Of a stretch of 17,922 bases of DNA, positions 6,773 through 14,347 are shown piece by piece. Origin of the DNA: JBDSLU01 sp039916225 (lineage in GTDB: Bacteria > Acidobacteriota > Vicinamibacteria > Vicinamibacterales > Vicinamibacteraceae); assembly GCA_039916225.1 (NCBI GenBank), contig JBDSLU010000059.1, forward strand, positions 1 through 17,922. Reading direction: 5' to 3'. Made by a program: the position numbers and the translations under genes. The notes beneath the pieces are model-generated. The model made no database searches. It was given only the letters and a program-made list of their open reading frames with translations, and was not told the origin of the DNA. The first letter of the stretch is position 1; each line of letters begins with the position of its first letter.

Positions 6773-7996
6773 ATGCCCTCCTCGCCTTCCGCCACGTCGG
6801 CGATTCCCGTCGCCGGCCGGGTCAACAGCTTCAGCTACGCCATCCGTAACATCGTGGCCGAGGCGCGGAAGGTGGAAGCTGCCGGGCGGGCCGTCCGCTA
6901 CCTGAACATCGGCGATCCGATCGCCGCCGGCTTCGAGACCCCGCCTCACCTGATCGAGGCGGTCAGCCGGGCCATGCGGCACGGGCAGAACGGCTACACC
7001 CCGTCGCCGGGCATCCCGGAAGCGCGCGAAGCCGTCGCCGACGATTTCAGTGCGCGCGGTTTCCCGGTCGATCCCGATCGCGTGCTGCTCACCACCGGCA
7101 CGTCCGAAGGCATCGAGATCACGCTCAACGCCTTGATCGATCCCGGCGAGGAAGTGCTGGTGCCGGTGCCGACCTACCCCCTCTACACGGCGGTCGTCGC
7201 CAAGATCGGCGCCACGTCGGTGTTCTATCGCACCGATCCGGACCACGGCTGGCAACCCGATCTCGATCACATCAAGAGCCGGATCACGGATCGCACGCGC
7301 GCCATCGTCCTGATCGATCCCAACAATCCGACCGGCGCCGTCTATCCACGCGAGACGAAGCTGGCGATCGTCGAGCTCGCCGAGCAGCACGGCCTCGTCA
7401 TCCTCTCGGACGAGGTCTACGGAGACCTCGCCTACAGCGGCCCGGTGGAACCGCTGGGATCGCACGCGCCGGACGCGGCGATCGTTGCCTACTCGTCGCT
7501 GTCGAAGGCCTATCTCGCGCCCGGCTGGCGCGGCGGCTGGATGGGGGTCGGGCGGACGAAGCGCCTCGATCCGGTGCTCGCCGCGATCAAGAAGCTCGCG
7601 GACGGTCGCCTGTGCAGTCCTGGGCCGATCCAGCACGCGATCACCGCCGCGCTGCGCGGCGACCGGTCGCACCAGCAGGTGTTCAACGCGGCGCTGCTCG
7701 AGCGGGCGCAGCTCACCGCCGATCGCCTCAACGCGATCCCCGGCATGCGCTGCGTGATGCCGCAGGGGGCGTTCTACGCGATGCCGCAGGTGACGCTGCC
7801 GCCGGGCCGCACCGACGAGGACTTCGTGCTCTCCCTGTTGCGCGACACCGGGGTCCTGGTGGTCTACGGATCGGGTTTCGGCTGCGACCCGGCCGCCGGC
7901 ACGTTCCGCGTCGTGTTCCTGCCCAAGCCCGAGGAACTTTCGCGCATTTACGACGACATCGCCGACTTCACCGGCCGCTACCTGGCCTCGGCCTGA
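6773..7996 (+). CDS. PLP-dependent class I/II aminotransferase (AlaA / aspartate-aminotransferase type)
   Basis: 407 residues with an ATG start. Fold type I signatures are present in order: YLNIGDPIAAGF near the N-terminus, NGYTPSPGIPEAREAVA, LTTGTSEGIE (phosphate loop), the substrate/cofactor NPNNPTGA-like block DPNNPTGAVYP, and LSDEVYGDLAY with the Asp that contacts the pyridine nitrogen. The Schiff-base lysine is Lys245 in SSLSKAYLAPGWRGGW, followed by the Arg that binds cofactor phosphate. The middle part (LADGRLCSPGPIQHAITAAL) resembles E. coli AlaA and archaeal alanine aminotransferases more than AspC. The likely reaction is therefore pyruvate/alanine with glutamate/2-oxoglutarate, though sequence alone does not fix substrate preference. 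It is cytoplasmic. It is followed 105-150 bp later by the DUF5658 gene. Confidence 0.95.
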   Translation: MPSSPSATSAIPVAGRVNSFSYAIRNIVAEARKVEAAGRAVRYLNIGDPIAAGFETPPHLIEAVSRAMRHGQNGYTPSPGIPEAREAVADDFSARGFPVDPDRVLLTTGTSEGIEITLNALIDPGEEVLVPVPTYPLYTAVVAKIGATSVFYRTDPDHGWQPDLDHIKSRITDRTRAIVLIDPNNPTGAVYPRETKLAIVELAEQHGLVILSDEVYGDLAYSGPVEPLGSHAPDAAIVAYSSLSKAYLAPGWRGGWMGVGRTKRLDPVLAAIKKLADGRLCSPGPIQHAITAALRGDRSHQQVFNAALLERAQLTADRLNAIPGMRCVMPQGAFYAMPQVTLPPGRTDEDFVLSLLRDTGVLVVYGSGFGCDPAAGTFRVVFLPKPEELSRIYDDIADFTGRYLASA

Positions 7997-8088
7997 GCCG
8001 CCCGGGCGACGACCGAAGTCAGCCCGGGACTGCCCTTCTCTCTCCGGATCGCGGCGGCGATTGGCGGCGATCCCTGGCGAATAGGCCG

Positions 8089-8116
8089 TAAACTCGGCCG
8101 TGTGCGGATCGCACAC
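8089..8116 (+). promoter_or_regulatory. -10-like hexamer followed by a perfect palindrome at the predicted transcript start
   Basis: TAAACT (8089-8094) is a reasonable -10 hexamer. Six nucleotides later GTGTGC (8100-8105) and GCACAC (8111-8116) form a perfect 6-bp inverted repeat with a 5-nt centre GGATC. The predicted start of transcription would fall on the left arm. It could be an operator or a 5'-end hairpin protecting the mRNA. No -35 is clear. Confidence 0.4.
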
Positions 8117-8146
8117 CGTACGTGCACGCGTGGCACGGAGCTTGAT

Positions 8147-8557
8147 ATGTTCCTCGGCACGATGGACGTGTCCGCTCCCCTCGCCACGGACTACTTCTCG
8201 GCTCTCCGTACCCTGCCGGCGCGGGCGCTCGCCTTCACGCAGTCGCAGCGCTTCGGCAATACGGTCATCGTGCTGTTCTTCCTCGCCCAGGCGCTGGACG
8301 GCGTGCTGACCTACCTCGGGGTCAGCCTGCTGGGCCGCGACGTCGAAGGCAACCCGCTCCTCCACTGGCTCATGGGAGCGGCCGGACACGGCGCGGCGCT
8401 GGCCATCGCCAAGCTGTCGGCGGCCGGCTTCGGCATCATCCTGCACCTGGCCTCGGTGCACCGCGCCGTCGCGGTCCTCACCCTCCTCTACGTCACCGCC
8501 GCTGTCCTGCCGTGGATGGCGGTGCTCGCCATGACCTACCGCCAAGGCGTCCTTTAG
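8147..8557 (+). CDS. DUF5658-type small integral membrane protein
   Basis: 136 residues from ATG 8147, preferred because GGAG (8137-8140) lies 6 nt upstream. An in-frame GTG at 8102 would add 15 residues that read through a palindrome and look non-coding. The protein has three to four hydrophobic helices: VIVLFFLAQALDGVLTYLGV, the region around ALAIAKLSAAGFGIILHLA, and AVLTLLYVTAAVLPWMAVLAM. The family mark is the D-x-x-x-T-Y pair in the first helix followed by an E/D-G-NPLL motif (here VEGNPLLHWLM). The function of DUF5658 is unknown. It lies between two PLP-enzyme genes, but spacing (about 90 bp to the next ATG, which has its own -10) argues for separate transcription. Confidence 0.82.
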   Translation: MFLGTMDVSAPLATDYFSALRTLPARALAFTQSQRFGNTVIVLFFLAQALDGVLTYLGVSLLGRDVEGNPLLHWLMGAAGHGAALAIAKLSAAGFGIILHLASVHRAVAVLTLLYVTAAVLPWMAVLAMTYRQGVL

Positions 8558-8632
8558 TGGCGGCCGCGCTCTCAGGCGCGGGCCGGCACCCTTAGGACAC
8601 ACCTCGCCGCGCGGGGACCGGCCACCGGGACC

Positions 8633-8638
8633 TATACT
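8633..8638 (+). promoter_or_regulatory. -10 hexamer TATACT directly before the kbl start
   Basis: TATACT is one base from the consensus -10. Seven nucleotides separate it from the ATG at 8646, so the transcript should begin at the start codon. The intervening CCCGGGC has no Shine-Dalgarno. No -35 at normal spacing is evident in the GC-rich DNA upstream. Confidence 0.55.
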
Positions 8639-8645
8639 CCCGGGC

Positions 8646-9827
8646 ATGCGCACGGATCCTCTCGCCTACCTGTCCGCCGAGCTCGAGACCATCAGCGCGC
8701 AAGGGCTGCGCCGGTCGCTGCGCGAGCTGACCGGTGAGCAGGCGCATCGCTCGATCGTCGACGGCCGCTCGGTCGTCAACCTGTCCTCGAACAACTACCT
8801 CGGGCTGACCAACCATCCGTCGCTCAAGGCGCGCGCCATCGACGCCATCGAGCGCCTCGGCGTCGGCTCGGGATCGGTGCGGACCATCGCCGGCACCATG
8901 GCGATCCATGCCGAGCTCGAACGCGCGCTCGCCGACTTCAAGAAGGTCGATGCGGTCGTCGTCTTCCAGAGCGGCTTCACCGCCAACGCCGGCACGGTGT
9001 CGTCGATCCTCACCAAGGAAGACGTCGTCATCTCCGACGAGCTCAATCACGCCAGCATCATCGACGGCTGTCGCCTGAGCCGCGCGACGATCAAGGTCTT
9101 CCCGCACAAGGACGTCGACGCCGCGCGCGCGATCCTGCGCGATCTGCCGGCGGGGCAGCGCAAGCTGCTGATCACCGACGGCGTCTTCAGCATGGACGGC
9201 GACCTCGGGCCGCTGCCCGGCTTGTGCGCCGCGGCGGAGGAATACGGCGCCATCATGATGGTCGACGACGCGCACGCCAGCGGCGTCTTCGGCAAGAACG
9301 GCCGCGGCACCGTCGATCACTTCGAGATGCACGGCCGCGTCGACATCCAGGTCGGCACGCTCTCCAAGGCGATCGGCGCGCTCGGCGGCTACGTCGCCGG
9401 CAACCGCGCCCTGGTCGACTTCCTGCAGCATCGCGCCCGGCCGTTCCTGTTCTCGACGTCGCACCCGCCGGCCGTCGCCGCGACGTGCCTGGCGGCGATC
9501 GAGCTGCTGATCGCCGAGCCGCAGATCATCGAGCGGCTGTGGGACAACACCCGCTTCTTCCAGGCCGGGCTCAAGACGCTCGGCTTCGACACCGGCCTCA
9601 GCGAAAGCCCGATCGTGCCGGTCATGGTCGGCGAGGGGGCCAAGGCGATGCAGCTGTCGGATAGACTCTTCGCCGAAGGCGTCTTCGCGCAGGGCATCGC
9701 CTTTCCGACCGTCGCCCGTGACCGCGCCAGGGTCCGCAACATCGTCACCGCCACGCACACCCGCGAAGAACTGCAGTTCGCGCTCGACGCCTTTGCCAAG
9801 GTCGGCCGGGAACTCGGCCTGGTCTGA
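8646..9827 (+). CDS. kbl: Glycine C-acetyltransferase (2-amino-3-ketobutyrate CoA ligase), Kbl family
   Basis: 393 residues with an ATG start; the length is close to the roughly 398 residues typical of Kbl. It belongs to the alpha-oxoamine synthase branch of PLP enzymes. SSNNYLGLTNHP is the N-terminal signature, GSGSVRTIAGTMAIHAELE the substrate loop, and VVFQSGFTANAGTVSSIL and DELNHASIIDGCRLS are conserved blocks. MMVDDAHASGVFG holds the PLP ring-contacting residues. Lys241 in GTLSKAIGALGGYVAG forms the Schiff base (E. coli Kbl uses Lys244). The enzyme cleaves 2-amino-3-oxobutyrate with CoA to glycine and acetyl-CoA, normally after threonine dehydrogenase. No tdh gene is in the window. BioF (8-amino-7-oxononanoate synthase) and other alpha-oxoamine synthases are close relatives and cannot be fully excluded. 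A phosphatase gene follows after 31 bp. Confidence 0.9.
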   Translation: MRTDPLAYLSAELETISAQGLRRSLRELTGEQAHRSIVDGRSVVNLSSNNYLGLTNHPSLKARAIDAIERLGVGSGSVRTIAGTMAIHAELERALADFKKVDAVVVFQSGFTANAGTVSSILTKEDVVISDELNHASIIDGCRLSRATIKVFPHKDVDAARAILRDLPAGQRKLLITDGVFSMDGDLGPLPGLCAAAEEYGAIMMVDDAHASGVFGKNGRGTVDHFEMHGRVDIQVGTLSKAIGALGGYVAGNRALVDFLQHRARPFLFSTSHPPAVAATCLAAIELLIAEPQIIERLWDNTRFFQAGLKTLGFDTGLSESPIVPVMVGEGAKAMQLSDRLFAEGVFAQGIAFPTVARDRARVRNIVTATHTREELQFALDAFAKVGRELGLV

Positions 9828-9858
9828 CCGCGTCGAATCAGGGGACCATCAAACAGCC

Positions 9859-11049
9859 GTGACTACTCCCCCCACCGGCGCCGCCGGCGAGAAACCTCCG
9901 GGGACCGCGCATAGCGCCAAGGCGTTCTTCGACGTCTATACGAAGGACCTCAAGGCCAGCGATCTCCAGCTGCTGTTCACCCGCGACACGCGGGAGGCCT
10001 ACGAGTTCTTCTCGCGGGGCATCGATCGCAGCGCGATCGATCAGCAGCCGTGGCACCTCCGCGCGCTGACCTACGCCAAGCTGTTCTTCGTCGCCTTCAC
10101 GATGCGGCTGTCGCCGACGCATCGGATCATCTACGGCATCGCCCTGGTCACCACGATCATCGGCCTCCTCAAGCTCTTCGCCGGCTTCGAGCGGGTATCG
10201 CTGCTGCGGATCGACACGGTCGAGATCTTCCTGCCCATTCCGACCTGGCAGGACAGCATCATCTTCCTGTCGATCGGCTTCGTGCTGCTCAACCTGCTGA
10301 TCATCCTCGAGGTCGCCGATCGGCTGTCGCTCAAGCACGATCTGACCGTCGCCCGTGACATCCAGCGAGCCATGCTGCCGCAGGGCACGTTCCGCGCCCC
10401 GGGCATCGAGGTGCACGGCGACACGCGGCCGGCCAACACCGTCGGCGGCGACTTCTTCGACATGATTCCGCTCGCCGACGGGCGCGTGATCGTCGCGCTC
10501 GGCGACGTCGCCGGCAAGGGCAGCCCCGCCGCCCTGCTGATGGCGCTGCTCCTGGCCATGCTGCGCACGCTGGTCGACGAAGGGCTCGCGCCGGGTCCGC
10601 TGCTCGAGCGGCTCAACGTGCAGCTGCTGCGCCACGCGCCGCGCTCGCGCTTCGTCACGATCTTCTTCGCCGTGCTCGAGCCCGATGGCCGCATGCAGTG
10701 GGTCAACGCCGGCCAGAACCCGCCGCGGATCCGCCGCGCCGACGGCCGCATCGACGAGCTGCACGCGACCGGCGTCGCCCTCGGCCTGTTCGAGGGCACG
10801 ACCTACGCGACCAGCGAGGAATCGCTCGCCTCCGGCGACATGCTGGTGGCGTATAGCGACGGCATCACCGAAGCCGAGAACCCGGCCGGCGTGCCCTTCG
10901 AGGAGGAAGGCCTCGACGCCGTCCTCGCGGCTTGGGCGTCCGGGTCGGCCCCCGAGATCACCCAGGCGGTCCAGCACGCGGTGCTCGCCCACGTCGGCGA
11001 CGCCCGGGTCGCCGACGATCTGACCGTCCTCGTCCTTCGCCGCGCGTGA
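9859..11049 (+). CDS. Membrane-anchored PP2C/SpoIIE-type serine/threonine phosphatase
   Basis: 396 residues from GTG 9859; the frame is open further upstream, but that part overlaps kbl. AGGGGA (9839-9844) is a possible but distant Shine-Dalgarno. The N-terminal 85 residues are polar. Two membrane helices follow (about residues 90-110 and 132-153), then a short linker helix (LKHDLTVARDIQRAMLP) and a SpoIIE domain. Metal-binding motifs are intact: Asp198 in VGGDFFD, Asp216 in LGDVAGKG, the SDGITEAEN block and the terminal DDLTVLVL. Such proteins usually dephosphorylate anti-sigma-factor antagonists in partner-switching systems (RsbU-like). No anti-sigma or STAS gene is visible here, and no sensor domain is obvious apart from the N-terminal and membrane part. 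A short gap after kbl makes co-transcription possible. Confidence 0.92.
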   Translation: MTTPPTGAAGEKPPGTAHSAKAFFDVYTKDLKASDLQLLFTRDTREAYEFFSRGIDRSAIDQQPWHLRALTYAKLFFVAFTMRLSPTHRIIYGIALVTTIIGLLKLFAGFERVSLLRIDTVEIFLPIPTWQDSIIFLSIGFVLLNLLIILEVADRLSLKHDLTVARDIQRAMLPQGTFRAPGIEVHGDTRPANTVGGDFFDMIPLADGRVIVALGDVAGKGSPAALLMALLLAMLRTLVDEGLAPGPLLERLNVQLLRHAPRSRFVTIFFAVLEPDGRMQWVNAGQNPPRIRRADGRIDELHATGVALGLFEGTTYATSEESLASGDMLVAYSDGITEAENPAGVPFEEEGLDAVLAAWASGSAPEITQAVQHAVLAHVGDARVADDLTVLVLRRA

Positions 11050-11065
11050 CCCCGTCGGCGGGTGA

Positions 11066-11081
11066 GACGCCGCCCGGCGTC
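11066..11081 (+). terminator. Possible terminator hairpin downstream of the phosphatase
   Basis: GACGCCG (11066-11072) and CGGCGTC (11075-11081) are perfect inverted repeats starting 17 bp after the stop codon, followed by CTCTTG. The loop must open to at least 4 nt, leaving 6 bp of stem. The T-tail is poor, so confidence is limited. The rest of the gap to the peptidase holds no gene I can support. Confidence 0.35.
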
Positions 11082-11250
11082 CTCTTGCGCAGCGCGGCGC
11101 GCGCCTGCTCATCGGCACGCGGCCCCGTGAAATCAAGGCGACGGCGGGCCGGTCGCGCTTTTGACGAACCGGCTTTCCACGCCGCTGAACCGCCCGAGGT
11201 TTCCGGGCCGGCCGACAGCAGCTGTGTGAAGATGTCTTTAGAGGTTCAAC

Positions 11251-13995
11251 CTGAGGCTGCTGGCCCGGTGGTCGTCGTGCGCGCTGGTCGTGCTCGGCCT
11301 GGCCGTCGCAAGCGGGGCGTCGCTATCGGCGCAACCCGCGGCGGCGCCGGCGTCGACCGACGCTGGTCTCGCCGCGCTCTACGCGCGGCTCGAGCAGGCG
11401 CTCGTCGCCGGCGAACCTTCACAGATCCTCGCGACGACATCTCCGGCAGCCGCCGCCAACGGTGACCGCCTGTCCGCCTTCGCGCAGTCGCAGGCGTCCT
11501 TGCGGGCGGTGCGGGCGGTGGTCCGCGAGCGCGATCGCGCACCGCTCGACGACGCGGCCGAGGGAACCGGCTTCCGCATGCTGCTCGAGGTCTTCCTCGA
11601 GTATCCCGGCGGACAGGCCGCGGCGCGCACCTGGACCATCGACGCAACCCTGACGCCGGCCGACGGCGCGTGGCGTCTCGCCGACGCCGAGGCGCTCAGC
11701 TCGGCCGACGGGCTGTATCGGCTCGCCCTCGATCCGAGCCGCCAGTACCGCGTCCGCAACCTCGTCGTGCGCGCCGAGGATCTGCAGCTGACCTTTCCGG
11801 CCGGCGTGGCCTACGCGGCCCTGACTCCAGAGGGCGAGACCGGCCTGATCGTGATTGGCGACGGGACGATGCAGTTCACGCCCAAGCCGCCGATGGAACA
11901 AGGGCAGCTGCGCATCTTCGCCGGCGAGAGCGAGCTGCGCGCGCCGATCGGCGCCACCTTCCTGCGCTACCACCCCGTCGATCGATCCGAGCACGTCAAT
12001 GGCACGCTCACCGAGGAGCCGGTGTCGGCCTCGAGCCTGCGCCGCGCCCAGGCGATCTTCGAGGACGAGATCGGCAAGTCGTTCGGCATCGAGCTCGGCG
12101 ACCTGAGCCACGAGCGCTGGTCACTGGTGCCGCCGGTCGGCGACTTCCTCGCCGAGATCCGGACCAAGGGCCGCTTCGGCACGCTGACCTACGTGCGCTC
12201 CGGCGGCGAAGCCGAAGACATCTCGGTGTTCCAGCGCGCGCGCCGGCGCAACATCTCGGTCTACGCCTCGACCCACCGCCTGAAAACGCGCGGCTCGCCA
12301 TCGTTCAACGAGGATGACGACGCCGACTACGACGTCTCGCACTACTCCATCAGCGCCACGATCGATCCCGATCGCCAGCAGATCGAAGGCCGCGCCGAGA
12401 TGCGGTTGACGGTGCGCGCGCCGGCGCTCGGCACGCTGACCCTGCGGTTGGCCGAATCGCTGAACGTCTATGGCGTCGTGGCCGACAACGGGCTCGGCCG
12501 GTTGCTGGCGCTGCGCGTACGCGGCCAGAACAGCGTGCTCGTCAACCTGCCGCGGGCACTGGTGCGCGGCACCACGGTCACGTTGACCATCACCTACGGC
12601 GGGCGGCTGTCCGGCGCCAACCCGGATCGCGAGGCCATCGCGCCGCAGCAGGACACCGCGGTCCACGAAGAGTTCGCGCTGACCGCCGAACCGCGCCTCG
12701 TCTACAGCAACCGCAGCTACTGGTATCCCCAGTCCCAGGTCACCGACTACGCCACCGGCGTGCTGCGGCTGACCGTGCCCGAGCGCCGCGCCTGCGTGGC
12801 CTCGGGAACGCCGGCGAGCGGCAACCCGGTGCGAGTCACCACCACGCGCGGCACCAGCCTGCGCTACGTCTTCCTCATCAACCAGCCGGCGCGCTATTTC
12901 TCCGCGGTGATCTCGCGGCTCGGCCTCGCCAGCGACGCCGAGGTGACGGAGCCGACGCCCATCAGCGTCGCGGTCCATGCCAACCCGCGGCAGATGGGCC
13001 GCGGCCGGGCATTGTCGGCGCAGGCCGCGGCCATCCTCTCCGTCTACGGCGAAGTGCTCGGCGACTATCCGTATCGCACCCTCACCCTGGCCGCCGTCGA
13101 CGACGCGCTGCCAGGCGGTCACAGCCCGGCCTATTTCGCGCTGGTCAACCAGCCGCTGCCGGCCAGCAAGTTCACCTGGGCCAACGATCCCGTCGCCTTC
13201 GAAGGCTACCCGCAGTTCTTCCTGGCGCACGAGATCGCTCACCAGTACTGGGGCGGCGCGGTCGGCTGGGAGAGCTACCACGAGCAATGGATCAGCGAGG
13301 GCTTCGCGCAGTACTTCGCGCTGCTCTACGCCGAGCGCTCGCTCGATGCCGAGCGCGTGCTCGACATCCGCCGCAAGCTGCGCACCACCGCCACCACCTA
13401 CGGCGATCAGGGCCCGATCTGGCTCGGGTATCGCCTGGGCCACTTGCAGGAGGACGGGCGCGTCTTCCGCGCCCTCCTCTACAACAAGAGCGCGATGGTG
13501 CTGCACATGCTGCGGCGCTGGGTCGGCGACGACGCCTTCTTCCGCGGTCTCCGGGCCCTCTACACCGAGTCGCGCTACACCAAGATCGGGACGCGGCACG
13601 TGCAGCGCGCCTTCGAGTCGGCGTCGGGCCTCGACTTGAACCGCTTCTTCGAGAGCTGGATCCGCAGCGCCGAGACACCCCGCCTGCGCCTGTCGTTCGA
13701 GGCCGCGGGCAAGTCGGTGTCGGTGCGGATCGATCAGCTCGGCCCGGTGACGGACGTGCCGGTGACGGTGTCGGTCGTCCTCGCGTCCGGCGCGATCGAG
13801 GACCACGTCGTCAAGCTGTCCGAGGGGTCGACGTTCGTGCAGCTGCCCGCCTCGGGCCCGGTCCGCGCGGTCGAACTGAACCGCGACGAACAGGCGCTGG
13901 TCGTGGTCGAGCGCGGCAGCCCGCCGCGCACGCGCACCGCGGAGCCCGTGAGCAACAACCAGGCGCTCCAGCAGCTGAAGCCGTCCCGCGACTGA
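11251..13995 (+). CDS. Secreted M1-family zinc metallopeptidase with large N-terminal extension
   Basis: 914 residues if translation starts at CTG 11251. Its frame has a stop at 11239, and the first ATG/GTG/TTG is GTG 11290, in the middle of the signal-peptide hydrophobic core. From 11251 the protein begins with MRLLARWSS and a full signal peptide ending LSAQ, with AGAGG 6 nt upstream. Residues about 30-350 are an extra region without recognisable motifs, beginning with a helical part and continuing as beta-rich. The M1 N-terminal beta domain starts near 360 (HYSISATIDPDRQQIEG). The catalytic core has HEIAH (His660, Glu661, His664) and Glu683 in WISEGFAQY, the HExxH-x18-E zinc site. An alpha-helical part and a C-terminal beta segment follow. 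The usual GAMEN exopeptidase motif is replaced by LPGGHSPAYF, so substrate handling may differ from aminopeptidase N. It is probably an extracytoplasmic peptidase. Confidence 0.92.
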   Translation: MRLLARWSSCALVVLGLAVASGASLSAQPAAAPASTDAGLAALYARLEQALVAGEPSQILATTSPAAAANGDRLSAFAQSQASLRAVRAVVRERDRAPLDDAAEGTGFRMLLEVFLEYPGGQAAARTWTIDATLTPADGAWRLADAEALSSADGLYRLALDPSRQYRVRNLVVRAEDLQLTFPAGVAYAALTPEGETGLIVIGDGTMQFTPKPPMEQGQLRIFAGESELRAPIGATFLRYHPVDRSEHVNGTLTEEPVSASSLRRAQAIFEDEIGKSFGIELGDLSHERWSLVPPVGDFLAEIRTKGRFGTLTYVRSGGEAEDISVFQRARRRNISVYASTHRLKTRGSPSFNEDDDADYDVSHYSISATIDPDRQQIEGRAEMRLTVRAPALGTLTLRLAESLNVYGVVADNGLGRLLALRVRGQNSVLVNLPRALVRGTTVTLTITYGGRLSGANPDREAIAPQQDTAVHEEFALTAEPRLVYSNRSYWYPQSQVTDYATGVLRLTVPERRACVASGTPASGNPVRVTTTRGTSLRYVFLINQPARYFSAVISRLGLASDAEVTEPTPISVAVHANPRQMGRGRALSAQAAAILSVYGEVLGDYPYRTLTLAAVDDALPGGHSPAYFALVNQPLPASKFTWANDPVAFEGYPQFFLAHEIAHQYWGGAVGWESYHEQWISEGFAQYFALLYAERSLDAERVLDIRRKLRTTATTYGDQGPIWLGYRLGHLQEDGRVFRALLYNKSAMVLHMLRRWVGDDAFFRGLRALYTESRYTKIGTRHVQRAFESASGLDLNRFFESWIRSAETPRLRLSFEAAGKSVSVRIDQLGPVTDVPVTVSVVLASGAIEDHVVKLSEGSTFVQLPASGPVRAVELNRDEQALVVVERGSPPRTRTAEPVSNNQALQQLKPSRD

Positions 13996-14033
13996 AACCG
14001 GGCCTGCGCAGTCCCGGCAACGGGTCTTTCGGT

Positions 14034-14301
14034 GAGGCGCCCTGAGCGGTGCGGGCATTCCTTGCGCGCTCCGCTCGCGGCGCCGGTCCCGCGCGCTCCC
14101 GTCCGGCGACGAACGCGACAAGCAACGGCGCACCCCCGTGCGCCGTCACGTCTGCGAGCCTCCCGCGCGCGGGTCGTTCTCCGGTGACTCGCGACTCCGC
14201 TGCGTCGGCTTGCTCGAAGTCGCGCTCCAGGCCGGGGTCCCCGGCGCGCACGCTTGCGCGCTGGGGTGGAGGAACGCCCGCACCGCCTTCGCAGAGGCGC
14301 C
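14034..14301 (+). repeat. Structured repeat element, copy A (left of the SDR gene)
   Basis: A GC-rich non-coding element of about 266 bp bounded by terminal inverted repeats. The left end is GGCGCC (14036-14041) plus GCGGTGCGGGCATTCC (14046-14061). The right end is GGAACGCCCGCACCGC (14271-14286) plus GGCGCC (14296-14301). It aligns along its length with the reverse complement of copy B at 15107-15337, at roughly four of five positions by eye. Internal hairpins include a 9-bp stem at 14125-14146, the palindrome CCCGCGCGCGGG near 14163-14174, and CGCGACT pairing with AGTCGCG further right. It starts about 40 bp after the peptidase stop and ends about 45 bp before the SDR start. No transposase or reading frame of its own is visible. 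Confidence 0.85.
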
Positions 14302-14347
14302 GCGAGCTGCGATGACGAAGCCGTCTGACTGGTGCACCATGGCAGCC

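Noticed and set aside
6591..6905. Plus-strand open frame of 104 codons upstream of the aminotransferase
   Set aside because: It has no ribosome-binding site, its second half overlaps the aminotransferase in another frame, and its composition is unlike the neighbouring proteins.
8102..8146. GTG 8102 as start of the DUF5658 gene, leaderless
   Set aside because: ATG 8147 has GGAG at 6 nt, and the added 15 residues read through a palindrome. The -10 at 8089 fits a 5' leader of about 46 nt instead.
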